Shown here in pieces: positions 28,631-36,818 of a stretch of 64,000 nucleotides of DNA. Below the pieces are notes generated by a model, which was not told where the DNA came from, searched no databases, and saw nothing but the letters and a program-made list of their open reading frames with translations. The first letter of the stretch is position 1. Each line of letters begins with the position of its first letter. The stretch comes from Williamsia faeni. Its GTDB lineage: Bacteria; Actinomycetota; Actinomycetes; Mycobacteriales; Mycobacteriaceae. Both the position numbers and the translations under genes were made by a program. The stretch lies in NCBI GenBank assembly GCA_003202005.1, contig QJJF01000003.1:1-64000 (forward strand), given 5' to 3'.

Positions 28631-29626
28631 GTGAACGCGTCACCACTCGAGCCGTCCGTCGACACAGGCCAAGACCTGCGCCTGTTGGTACGCGCGGCCA
28701 CCATGTACCACCTCGACGGATTAACCCAGGCCGAGGTCGCCGCCCGGCTCGGGCTGTCCCGTGCGACGGCGGGACGGCTCATTGCCCGCGCCCGGGCCCA
28801 GGGCCTGGTGCGCGTGGTCGTCGATGCGCCGCCTCACCTCGCCGGGTCCATCCACACCGAGGAAGAGCGGATCCTGGAGAAATTGTTCGGTCTCGACGAG
28901 GCGCTCATCATCGATCAACCCGCGGACGGGTCGGCCGCCGGCAATGCGGCACTCGGTCGCGCGGCCGCGTCAGCCCTGGTCCGCCGGCTGAAGCCAGGCG
29001 ACACCCTCGGGTTCACCTGGGGACCGGAAACGGTCGCGACCGCGGATTCGATCGGCCCACGAGCAGCGACCTGCAAGCGTGTGGTGCAGATGGACGGTTC
29101 GATGACCTCGGTCGAGTACCACACCGGGGTCGATCAAGCGCTGTCCCGCTTCGCCGAGCGACTGGGCGCACAGCCACTCCGACTGATGACGCCGCTGTAC
29201 GTCGATGCAGAAACAGTCACCGCAATGAAGCGTGATTCGATCATCGCCCAATCACTTCGGGCGGCCGAAGAATCGGACGTCATGGTCTTCGGCGTCGGAT
29301 CGGTGTCGACCTCGACCACCCTCTTCGAAGGCGCCTACCTCGACACCGCCATTCTCGACGAACTCGCCGGCCTCGGTGCGGTCGGCGAAATCGGCGGCCG
29401 GTTCTACGACGTCGACGGGATCCCGGTCTCCTCATCCCTCGTCAACCGCACGGTGTCGATACCGCTGGAGATCGTGCGCGATTGCCGCACAACGTTTCTC
29501 GTGTCTGGTGGAGCGCACCGCCAAGAGTCGATTCTGGGTGCTCTGCGGGGCGGGATGGTGACCACGCTGGTGACCGATCTGACCTGCGCGCACTGGCTCA
29601 TCTCGCAACAGAAAGGTCAACCATGA
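28631..29626 (+). CDS. SorC-family sugar-responsive transcriptional regulator
   Basis: This 331-residue regulator has an N-terminal helix-turn-helix (LTQAEVAARLGLSRATAGRL, about residues 31-50) and a C-terminal phosphosugar-isomerase-like sensor domain (about 70-325; PF04198 type), including GDTLGFTWGPETVA, and FGVGSVS. Family members bind a sugar phosphate or polyol and change DNA binding. The start is GTG 28631, with GAGGAG upstream; a GTG at 28595 lies inside the candidate operator. Its TGA overlaps the ATG of the substrate-binding protein, so regulator and transporter are one transcription unit, divergent from the dehydrogenases. Confidence 0.88.
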   Translation: MNASPLEPSVDTGQDLRLLVRAATMYHLDGLTQAEVAARLGLSRATAGRLIARARAQGLVRVVVDAPPHLAGSIHTEEERILEKLFGLDEALIIDQPADGSAAGNAALGRAAASALVRRLKPGDTLGFTWGPETVATADSIGPRAATCKRVVQMDGSMTSVEYHTGVDQALSRFAERLGAQPLRLMTPLYVDAETVTAMKRDSIIAQSLRAAEESDVMVFGVGSVSTSTTLFEGAYLDTAILDELAGLGAVGEIGGRFYDVDGIPVSSSLVNRTVSIPLEIVRDCRTTFLVSGGAHRQESILGALRGGMVTTLVTDLTCAHWLISQQKGQP

Positions 29627-31029
29627 CTGGGTTACCCGGGTCGCGCGCAGACGGCGCCGACACAACCGGCTCGCGGCGGCGGAGAAAAAGCCGACTATTC
29701 GGGCCACTGGCGCTGGTGACGGCTGTCGCGTTGACAGCAACGGCATGCGCCGGCGCCGGCTCGTTCACCGACGGTGGCGACGATGCCGTCACGATAGCGA
29801 TGGTGTCGAATTCGCAGATGCAGGACGCGGTTTCGCTGTCCGATCAGTTCGAGGAAGAGAACCCCGGCATCAAGCTGAAGTTCGTCACCCTGTCCGAGAA
29901 TCAGTCCCGAGCGAAGATCACGGCCTCGGTGGCCACCGGCGGCGGTGAGTTCGACGTGGTGATGATCAGCAACTACGAAACCCAGATGTGGGCCGAGAAC
30001 GGGTGGCTCACCAACCTGACCCCGTTCATCGAAGCCAGTCCGGGCTACGATCCCGACGATTTCATCCCGACACTCAAAGATGCTCTCTCGTATGAGGGAA
30101 ACATGTACTCGGTCCCGTTCTACGGCGAGTCATCGTTCCTGATGTACAACAGGAAGATGTTCGCCGACGCGGGCATCACCATGCCTCCCGACCCCACGTG
30201 GCCGGAGGTTCAGGAGGCCGCCAAAGCCCTCAACAAGGGTGATGTCTCCGGAATCTGCCTGCGCGGAAAGCCAGGTTGGGGCGAAAATCTCGCACCCTTG
30301 GACACCGTGATCAACGCCTACGGCGGCCGCTGGTTCGATGAGAACTGGAACGCCCAACTCGACAGCCCCGAAGTCAAAGCGGCGGTCCAGTTCTACGTGG
30401 ATACCGTCCGCAACTATGGCGAACCCGGCGCTGCCTCAACCGGTTTCCAGGAGTGCGCAAACCTGATGTCGCAGAGCCAGGTCGCCATGTGGTACGACGC
30501 GACGTCGGCCGTCTCGGTTCTGGAGAGCCCCGAGGACAGCAACATTGCCGGTGACGTCGGCTATGTGCCGGCACCGGCAATGGCCAAGGGAAACAACGGC
30601 TGGTTGTACACATGGTCGCTCGGCATCCCGGAGAGCAGCAAAAAGAAGGAGGACGCCTGGAAGTTCATCGAATGGATGACCAGCAAGGACTACATCAACA
30701 TGGTTTCCGATCAACTCGGTGCCAGCCATATCCCGCCCGGTAGCCGTCTGTCGACCTATGAGATACCGGCCTACAAAGAGATCTCCGGAGCCTTTGCCGA
30801 GGCGACCCTCAATTCGATGCGGGCCGCAGATCAACTGCATCCGACCGTGGATCCGGTGCCGTACACCGGGATTCAGTTCTTGGCGATCCCCGAGTTTCAA
30901 GATCTCGGCACCCGGGTGAGCCAACAGATAAGCGCAGCGATTGCCGGACAGATCAGTGTCGACGAAGCGCTCAAACAATCCCAGAAGTATGCCGAGGTAG
31001 TGGGCGAGTCTTACCAGAAGGAGCAGTGA
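29623..31029 (+). CDS. ABC transporter polyol/sugar-binding lipoprotein
   Basis: This 468-residue extracytoplasmic solute-binding protein (family 1) captures the sugar or polyol for the transporter. It has an Arg-rich N-terminus, a membrane-spanning signal and a lipobox ending TATAC about residue 42, so it should be a lipoprotein. The mature part carries the family features DQFEEENPGIKLKFV, FDVVMISNYETQMWAENGWL and YDATSAVSVLE. The architecture resembles SmoE/MtlE, the binding proteins of sorbitol-mannitol uptake systems. The ATG overlaps the regulator stop. Confidence 0.87.
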   Translation: MTGLPGSRADGADTTGSRRRRKSRLFGPLALVTAVALTATACAGAGSFTDGGDDAVTIAMVSNSQMQDAVSLSDQFEEENPGIKLKFVTLSENQSRAKITASVATGGGEFDVVMISNYETQMWAENGWLTNLTPFIEASPGYDPDDFIPTLKDALSYEGNMYSVPFYGESSFLMYNRKMFADAGITMPPDPTWPEVQEAAKALNKGDVSGICLRGKPGWGENLAPLDTVINAYGGRWFDENWNAQLDSPEVKAAVQFYVDTVRNYGEPGAASTGFQECANLMSQSQVAMWYDATSAVSVLESPEDSNIAGDVGYVPAPAMAKGNNGWLYTWSLGIPESSKKKEDAWKFIEWMTSKDYINMVSDQLGASHIPPGSRLSTYEIPAYKEISGAFAEATLNSMRAADQLHPTVDPVPYTGIQFLAIPEFQDLGTRVSQQISAAIAGQISVDEALKQSQKYAEVVGESYQKEQ

Positions 31030-31033
31030 GGAC

Positions 31034-31996
31034 ATGGCCACCACACTTGCTGAACGAGGAGCCGAACCGGGCCCCGGATCGGCTCCGCCACCGATAACAT
31101 CCAAACGCGACCACATCTCACGCGCCGAGGGCTGGCGCCGTCGGGGTCCTCTGCTCCCGGCCATGATCTTCATGATCGTGGCCACCCAGATCCCGTTCAT
31201 CGTCACCCTCTACTACTCGACCCAGTCGTGGAACCTCGTACGACCCGGATCACGACATTTCAACGGACTCAACAACTACGTCGATGTCTTCACCGACAGT
31301 CAGTTCCGTACAGTCGCGTGGAACACAGTGGTCATGATCGTGGGAACAGTCATCCTCTCGGTACTACTGGGACTGTTCTTCGCAATCCTGCTCGACCGTA
31401 AGTTCATCGGCCGCAGCGTCGTCCGCACGCTGTTGATCACCCCGTTTCTGCTCACCCCGGTCGCGGCGGCACTGCTGTGGAAGACCAGCCTGCTCTCCCC
31501 CACCAACGGACTGGTCAACTGGGCCCTGGGCCCCTTCGGCGCCGGGGATACTGACTGGCTCAGCAAGTTCCCTTTGGCCAGCGTGATGGCCGAATTGATC
31601 TGGCAATGGACCCCTTTCATGATGCTGCTGATCCTGGCCGGCCTGCAGTCCATGCCCAAGGACATCCAGGAGGCCGCTCGGGTCGACGGCGCCACCAGCT
31701 TCCGACTTTTCCGCGAGCTGACATTGCCCCACCTGCGTAGGTTCATCGAACTCGGTGCGGTACTCGGCGCCATCTATCTGGTCAACACCTTTGACGCCGT
31801 ATACATGATGACCGCAGGCGGTCCGGGTGTGGCCAGCTCCAACCTGCCCTTCTATATCTACCAACGCGCATTCCTCGGCTTCGACGTCGGTCAGGCCGCA
31901 GCAATGGGTGTGGTGACGGTCGTCGCCACGATCATCCTGTCCACCCTCGCATTGCGTCTGATCTTCAAGAGCTTCAGCAAAGAGGAGGGAATCTGA
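31034..31996 (+). CDS. ABC transporter permease (SmoF/MtlF-like)
   Basis: This 320-residue inner-membrane permease has six helices after a cytoplasmic N-terminus. The EAA loop that contacts the ATPase is seen as EAARVDGATSFRLFRELTLPHL near residue 213. It is one half of the heterodimeric channel with the next gene, which it overlaps by one base (TGATG). It follows the binding protein by four bases. The substrate is inferred from neighbours as a polyol. Confidence 0.9.
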   Translation: MATTLAERGAEPGPGSAPPPITSKRDHISRAEGWRRRGPLLPAMIFMIVATQIPFIVTLYYSTQSWNLVRPGSRHFNGLNNYVDVFTDSQFRTVAWNTVVMIVGTVILSVLLGLFFAILLDRKFIGRSVVRTLLITPFLLTPVAAALLWKTSLLSPTNGLVNWALGPFGAGDTDWLSKFPLASVMAELIWQWTPFMMLLILAGLQSMPKDIQEAARVDGATSFRLFRELTLPHLRRFIELGAVLGAIYLVNTFDAVYMMTAGGPGVASSNLPFYIYQRAFLGFDVGQAAAMGVVTVVATIILSTLALRLIFKSFSKEEGI

Positions 31997-32871
31997 TGTC
32001 CACCACACTGAACAAGCCACCGGCGCAGCCACATACCGACATCAAGGACATCAGGAAGCGACGCAATCCGGGCGGGGCCCTGCTGACCGCGTTCACCTGG
32101 ATCCTCGCCATCGGATTCTTCTTTCCGGTCGCGTGGATGGTGTTAACCGCCTTCAAACAGGAGAGCCAGGCCGCCACCAACCCACCCACCTTCTTCTTCA
32201 CCCCCACGCTCGATCAGTTCAAGGAGGTCTTCGACGCCGGCGTCGGCACCGCACTGCTGAACTCACTGTTCGTCACCGTCGTCTCCACCACCTTCGTTCT
32301 GCTACTGGGTGTTCCGGCCGCCTTCGCGTTGTCGCTGCGACCGGTGAAGAAGACCACCGACGCGCTCTTCTTCTTCATCAGCACCAAGATGTTGCCGGTG
32401 GTCGCGGTGATCATCCCGCTCTACGTCATCGTCGGTCAGATCGGCATGCTCGACAATGTCTGGACCCTCATCATCCTGTACACCTCGATGAACCTCCCGA
32501 TCGCGGTGTGGATGATGCGCTCGTTCTTCCTGGAAGTCCCCAAAGAAATACTCGAGGCCGCCGAGATCGACGGAGCCAGCCTGTGGACCTCGGTCCGCGA
32601 AGTGATCCTGCCCCTCGTCTCACCGGGCATCGCCGCCACCGCCCTGATCTGCGTCATCTTCTCGTGGAATGAGTTCTTCTTCGCGGTGAACATGACAGCG
32701 GTCAACGCCCAGACCATGCCGGTGGCGCTCACCGGATTCATGTCCGGGCAGGGACTCTACTGGGCCCAACTATCCGCCGCCTCGGTGGTCGCCGCCGTGC
32801 CGGTGGTCATCTGCGGCTGGATCGCACAGAACAAACTCGTCCGCGGCCTTTCCTTCGGCGCAATCAAGTAA
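31996..32871 (+). CDS. ABC transporter permease (SmoG/MtlG-like)
   Basis: This second permease has 291 residues and about six helices. The EAA motif appears as EAAEIDGASLWTSVREVILP around residue 190. The N-terminal segment, with KRRNPGGALLTAFTWILA, is typical of the MalG/SmoG side of carbohydrate transporters. It pairs with the preceding permease and is followed by the ATPase 17 bases later. It has no unusual features. Confidence 0.9.
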   Translation: MSTTLNKPPAQPHTDIKDIRKRRNPGGALLTAFTWILAIGFFFPVAWMVLTAFKQESQAATNPPTFFFTPTLDQFKEVFDAGVGTALLNSLFVTVVSTTFVLLLGVPAAFALSLRPVKKTTDALFFFISTKMLPVVAVIIPLYVIVGQIGMLDNVWTLIILYTSMNLPIAVWMMRSFFLEVPKEILEAAEIDGASLWTSVREVILPLVSPGIAATALICVIFSWNEFFFAVNMTAVNAQTMPVALTGFMSGQGLYWAQLSAASVVAAVPVVICGWIAQNKLVRGLSFGAIK

Positions 32872-32888
32872 GAACCAGGAGCATCATC

Positions 32889-33998
32889 ATGGCAACCATC
32901 AGCTACGAAAACGCCTGCTGCGTCTACCCCGGCGCCGATTCATTGGCCGTCGATTCTCTCAACCTCGACATCGAAGACGGCGAATTCGTCGTCCTCGTCG
33001 GACCTTCCGGTTCGGGAAAGTCCACCGCCCTGCGCATGCTGGCCGGACTCGAGGAGATCGACAGCGGCGCAATCAAAATCGGCGGCGACAACATGGTCGG
33101 CGTGGCCCCCAAAGACCGCGACATCGCCATGGTCTTCCAGAACTACGCCCTCTACCCCAACAAGACCGTCGGCGAGAACATGGGATTCGCACTCAAGATG
33201 CGTGGCATCGGCGTCGAGGAACGCAAGCGCAAGGTCGCCGAGGCCGCCAAAGTCCTCGACCTCACCGAATACCTCGACCGCAAACCCGGAAAACTCTCCG
33301 GCGGCCAGCGCCAGCGCGTGGCGATGGGCCGGGCCATCGTCCGTGAGCCGCAGGTCTTCTGCATGGACGAACCCCTGTCGAACCTCGACGCCAAACTGCG
33401 CGTCCAGACCCGCACCCAGATCGCCGCGCTGCAACGCCGCCTGGGCACCACAACCGTCTACGTCACCCATGACCAGGTCGAGGCCATGACCATGGGCGAC
33501 CGGGTTGCGGTGCTGAAAAAGGGTGTCCTGCAACAGTTCAGCACGCCCACCGAGCTCTATGACCGGCCGAAGAACGCCTTTGTGGCCGGCTTCATCGGCT
33601 CCCCGGCGATGAACCTGTTCACTGCTCCGGTGCGCGACGGTGTGGTCACCGTCGCCGGATCCACCATCGACCTCGACGCCGACTCGACAACCCTGCTCGA
33701 GAAGTCCGGTCTGCAGGAGGTGACAGTCGGAATCCGGCCCGAGGAACTCGCGCTGGCCGAAGGCAGCGATGGCCTCGGCGTCACGGTCGCGCTCCTGGAA
33801 GAACTCGGCAGCGAAACCTACGTCTACGCCAATCTAGAGGACCCCAACGTCCACACCCTCGGCGGCGGTCGCCTCAGCCTCGTCGCACGTTCACCACAGC
33901 GCTCGCCCGCCAAGATCGGCGAGGCGGTACGGCTGCGGCAAATCAGCGGCAAAGTGCATCTCTTCCACCCTGAAACAGGTGAACGCATCAGCCTTTAG
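32889..33998 (+). CDS. ABC transporter ATP-binding protein (MalK/UgpC/SmoK type)
   Basis: This 369-residue ATPase powers the transporter. It shows Walker A GPSGSGKST (about 38-46), the Q-loop in MVFQNYALYPNKTV, the signature LSGGQRQRVAMGRA, Walker B VFCMDEPLSNLD and the switch VTHDQVEAM. The C-terminal 130 residues form the TOBE/regulatory domain of the carbohydrate-uptake CUT1 group. It is the last gene of the operon. A palindrome-rich promoter for the next gene begins about ten bases after its stop. Confidence 0.93.
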   Translation: MATISYENACCVYPGADSLAVDSLNLDIEDGEFVVLVGPSGSGKSTALRMLAGLEEIDSGAIKIGGDNMVGVAPKDRDIAMVFQNYALYPNKTVGENMGFALKMRGIGVEERKRKVAEAAKVLDLTEYLDRKPGKLSGGQRQRVAMGRAIVREPQVFCMDEPLSNLDAKLRVQTRTQIAALQRRLGTTTVYVTHDQVEAMTMGDRVAVLKKGVLQQFSTPTELYDRPKNAFVAGFIGSPAMNLFTAPVRDGVVTVAGSTIDLDADSTTLLEKSGLQEVTVGIRPEELALAEGSDGLGVTVALLEELGSETYVYANLEDPNVHTLGGGRLSLVARSPQRSPAKIGEAVRLRQISGKVHLFHPETGERISL

Positions 33999-34007
33999 GC
34001 ACACCCC

Positions 34008-34032
34008 CATCGTCAACCACGGGTTGACGATG
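34008..34032. promoter_or_regulatory. palindrome 1 upstream of HTH/Clp-N gene
   Basis: Perfect 11-base arms: CATCGTCAACC-ACG-GGTTGACGATG. The right arm contains the predicted -35 box TTGACG (34024-34029). A protein bound here would block the promoter. Confidence 0.75.
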
Positions 34033-34053
34033 TACAGATCGTCAACCTAGCAT
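34024..34053 (+). promoter_or_regulatory. promoter TTGACG-N18-TAGCAT, leaderless
   Basis: The -35 box TTGACG and the -10 box TAGCAT are 18 bases apart, and six bases separate the -10 from the ATG at 34060. This is the best-formed promoter in the window. It implies transcription starting at the A of the start codon, and there is no Shine-Dalgarno sequence. Confidence 0.7.
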
Positions 34054-34058
34054 TGACG
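34040..34058. promoter_or_regulatory. palindrome 2 over the -10 region
   Basis: CGTCAA-N7-TTGACG, centred on the -10 box and ending one base before the start codon. Together with the half-site ATCGTCAACC at 34038-34047, it repeats the arms of palindrome 1, so one protein could bind both. Confidence 0.65.
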
Positions 34059-34059
34059 C

Positions 34060-34782
34060 ATGGCACAAGAACCCACGCCGATGACCAATCCGGTGCGTCT
34101 CGACGACTTGATATCCAACATCAAGGCCGTTCATCCCGACGCACTCGAACAGCTGTCGACCGCCGTGATTGCCGCCGACCACCTGGGCGAGGTGGCGGAT
34201 CATCTCATCGGGCACTTCGTCGATCAGGCCCGACGCAGCGGTGCCTCGTGGTCCGAGATCGGAAGGAGCATGGGGGTGTCCAAGCAGGCCGCGCAGAAGC
34301 GGTTCGTTCCGAAAGACATGCCGTCATCGAACGACCTGGACCCGTCCCAGGGTTTCAGCAGATTCACCCCACGGGCCAAGAACGTGGTGATGGCGTCCCA
34401 GAATGAGGCGCGAGCGGCCGGGAACGCGGAGATCAGCCCGACCCACCTCGCGCTGGGCATCCTTGCTGATCCCGAATCCCTTGCAAGCAAGGCAATTTCA
34501 TCCAATGATGTGTCACTCGACACCGCGCGATCAGCTCTCACCGCGACCTTGCCTTCACCGGTGACCGACCTACCCGACCTCACGCCCTACGACAACGATG
34601 CCAAGAAGGTCCTCGAACTCACGTTTCGGGAAGCCCTGCGATTGGGCCACAACTACATCGGGACCGAGCACATCTTGCTCGCGCTCCTCGAGCACGAGCA
34701 CGACGACGGCGTACTCAACCGGCTCGGCCTGACAAAACCCGTAATCGAAGACAGTGTTGTAGCCGCCTTGGCAGACCTCTGA
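34060..34782 (+). CDS. HTH and double Clp-N domain protein
   Basis: This 240-residue protein has no protease or ATPase domain. Residues about 63-82 (SWSEIGRSMGVSKQAAQKRF) form a helix-turn-helix. Two Clp-N (Clp adaptor-type) repeats follow, about 101-165 (RFTPRAKNVVMASQNEARAA, ISPTHLALGIL) and 174-240 (LTPYDNDAKKVLELTFREAL, IGTEHILLALLEHE). It could be a transcription factor whose Clp-N part senses unfolded or damaged protein, but that is inference. The promoter is buried in two matching palindromes, which suggests autoregulation. Its TGA directly abuts the stop of the Mce-associated gene (TGATCA). Confidence 0.8.
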   Translation: MAQEPTPMTNPVRLDDLISNIKAVHPDALEQLSTAVIAADHLGEVADHLIGHFVDQARRSGASWSEIGRSMGVSKQAAQKRFVPKDMPSSNDLDPSQGFSRFTPRAKNVVMASQNEARAAGNAEISPTHLALGILADPESLASKAISSNDVSLDTARSALTATLPSPVTDLPDLTPYDNDAKKVLELTFREALRLGHNYIGTEHILLALLEHEHDDGVLNRLGLTKPVIEDSVVAALADL

Positions 34783-35595
34783 TCAACCGGCGGGAGCGGG
34801 TGCCGGTGCCGGTGCCGGAGCCGGAGCCGGAGCGGTGGCGTTTGGATCTGTTCCGGTACCCGGCTCGGTTGATCCCACACCTGTGCTGGACGGACCCGGA
34901 TCCATCTGGGAGACAAGCCATTTCCCGTCGTGCTTCTCCAGGGTCAGCTGGAAGATGCCCAGATTGGTCACGGGGGTGGTTGCCACACTGCTGGTACCCG
35001 TGATCTCGGCGACCACCAACGTGGTGGCCGAATCCTTCGTATTGGACACCACGCCCGACGACCAGATGTCGGGTTTGATCTTCAGCTGCATCGACGCGAT
35101 GTCGGACTGCGTCTTGTCACGCTCGTTGAGGAGGTTGTCGCGGAACGCACCTGTGGTCAGTGGCGACATCTTGTTGACGTACTCACCGGCCGTACTGGTG
35201 TTCATCGAATCGAGCAATTGGGTGACGAAGTAGTCGGACGCAGCCTTCGCATCCGAGGCCGCGTCGAGCTTGGCCCGGTCCGACTTCCAGGCCATGCCGA
35301 AAACGATCACGGCGCCGATCAGCGCAACGACGACCACACCGGCAAGAACCTTGCCGACAACCGCGAGGCTGATGGTGATCTGCTTGCCGCTCTTCGCTTT
35401 CGGGTCACTATCGACCCGTCCCGGAAGAGGTGCTGTGGCTGCCGGCTCACCAGCAGTCGCCTCAGCGGCAGCGGGCTCCGGGTCCACAGTCGCGGTCGCG
35501 GTCGCCTTGCGTCGGGGCTTCCCGCTCGGCTTCTTTCCGATCGAGACACCCTCGGTGGGCTCGCTTTCGGATTCGGGATTGTTGTTCTCGGCCAT
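34783..35595 (-). CDS. Mce-associated membrane protein
   Basis: This 270-residue protein has a charged, Ala/Pro/Glu-rich cytoplasmic N-terminus (about 1-70), one membrane helix (about 76-100) and an extracytoplasmic domain of the Mce-associated (Mam) type (about 105-230, with DRAKLDAASDAKAASDYFVTQ). It ends in an Ala-Pro repeat tail. Mam proteins stabilise Mce complexes. It follows mceF by 55 bases. Mycobacterial mce operons often carry two or more mam genes; here only one is seen. The tail is coded by a hexanucleotide repeat at 34799-34834. Confidence 0.83.
   Translation of the reverse strand: MAENNNPESESEPTEGVSIGKKPSGKPRRKATATATVDPEPAAAEATAGEPAATAPLPGRVDSDPKAKSGKQITISLAVVGKVLAGVVVVALIGAVIVFGMAWKSDRAKLDAASDAKAASDYFVTQLLDSMNTSTAGEYVNKMSPLTTGAFRDNLLNERDKTQSDIASMQLKIKPDIWSSGVVSNTKDSATTLVVAEITGTSSVATTPVTNLGIFQLTLEKHDGKWLVSQMDPGPSSTGVGSTEPGTGTDPNATAPAPAPAPAPAPAPAG
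34799..34834. repeat. hexanucleotide microsatellite coding Ala-Pro
   Basis: Six copies of a six-base unit (three GGTGCC, then GGAGCC-type) near the 3' end of the Mce-associated gene. Units are in frame, so slippage would change tail length without a frameshift. Confidence 0.8.
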
Positions 35596-35650
35596 ACGGC
35601 GTTTCTACCTCATCACAATTGTCAGACGGTGGCGCGTGCTACACCGCAGC

Positions 35651-36808
35651 TCAGCCCAACGGGGCGGTACGTGCATTCGGATCGAAGTTCGGGGGCGGCC
35701 CGGCGGTGTCATCACCGGGCGGACGTGGCGCGTTGGCGGCCCCACGAATATCCTGCGTCTCGTCCTCCGTGACGCAGTACAGGTTGACCGGTACCGAGGC
35801 CTCGAGGACTTCGGTCGGCGATTCCGGCAACACCGGATACTGGCAATACGGACGCGGATAGATCGACCCGTAGGCCCACCAAGCCCCATCGTGGAACATC
35901 GCTTGCGCGGTGATCGAACCGTCGCGGATCGCCGGGAACAGATGCACCAGGGCCGGTGCCCGCAACGCACCCTGCTCCGCGATGTCGAGAAACTGCGTCA
36001 GCACGCCCGTCAGCGGATCGGTCAGTTGATTCAGGGATCCGCTCAGGGTTGTCAGCTGCGCCGGCGCCTTGCCGAGGAACGTGCGCAACTCCTGATCAGA
36101 CGCAACGAGGGCGTCGATCAAGCCGGCCACTCCACCGGTAAGGGTTCCCAGATCAGGCTGGATGCCGGCGGTCGTCTCCAGGATCGTGCCGCTGTTCTGG
36201 ATCAACTTGACCGTCTCCGGAAGCACCCGATAGAGATCGGTGAAAATCACGCCGCCGCTGTTGAACAACGCGCGCAGTTGGTTCTGGCCACTGCTGTCGA
36301 GCGCTATGTCGAGCTCATTGATGGTGATGCTCAGCTTCTCCGGATCAATCTGCCGGACCACGTCGAGTGACGACTCGAGCAGTTTTGGGAACGCCACCGT
36401 CGACGACGTCTGCGTCATCGAGATCTTGTCACCATTCGAGAAGTACGGCCCGTCAGCGGTACTCGGCTGGAAGTCGACGTATTGCTCACCGACAGCTGAC
36501 AACCCGAGCGCCGCGATGTGCGAGTCCTTGCTGATCTTGTACTTGGAATCGACCACGACCGTCACCTCGACCGAAGTCGGGGTGGTCCGGATCTTCTCCA
36601 CAGTACCGATCGGTGCCCCCCGCAGCGTGACATCCGATGTGTCTTGCACACCACCCGAATTGGCGAACTCGATGGTCAATTTGTAGTGGTCGTCCAGCGG
36701 CCGCCAACCCAGCACACCCAGGCTCAGATAGCCGACGCCGACGAACATCACGAGCACCAGGGCAAGGTTCGAGAGCAATATCTTGTGTTTCAGCAACCAG
36801 GCTGTCAT
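35651..36808 (-). CDS. mceF: Mce family protein MceF
   Basis: MceF is the last of six Mce subunits of a lipid importer. The 385-residue protein has an N-terminal membrane anchor (about 5-30), a MlaD/MCE domain (about 38-115, DDHYKLTIEFANSGGV, RGAPIGTVEKI, GEQYVDFQP), a long helical region, and a C-terminal Pro-rich tail (NAPRPPGDD). Cysteines in PRPYCQYPVLPE and VNLYCVTED may form a disulfide. I start at ATG 36808, with GAGGGG six bases upstream. It lies ten bases after mceE. Confidence 0.92.
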   Translation of the reverse strand: MTAWLLKHKILLSNLALVLVMFVGVGYLSLGVLGWRPLDDHYKLTIEFANSGGVQDTSDVTLRGAPIGTVEKIRTTPTSVEVTVVVDSKYKISKDSHIAALGLSAVGEQYVDFQPSTADGPYFSNGDKISMTQTSSTVAFPKLLESSLDVVRQIDPEKLSITINELDIALDSSGQNQLRALFNSGGVIFTDLYRVLPETVKLIQNSGTILETTAGIQPDLGTLTGGVAGLIDALVASDQELRTFLGKAPAQLTTLSGSLNQLTDPLTGVLTQFLDIAEQGALRAPALVHLFPAIRDGSITAQAMFHDGAWWAYGSIYPRPYCQYPVLPESPTEVLEASVPVNLYCVTEDETQDIRGAANAPRPPGDDTAGPPPNFDPNARTAPLG

Positions 36809-36818
36809 TGCTCGCCCC

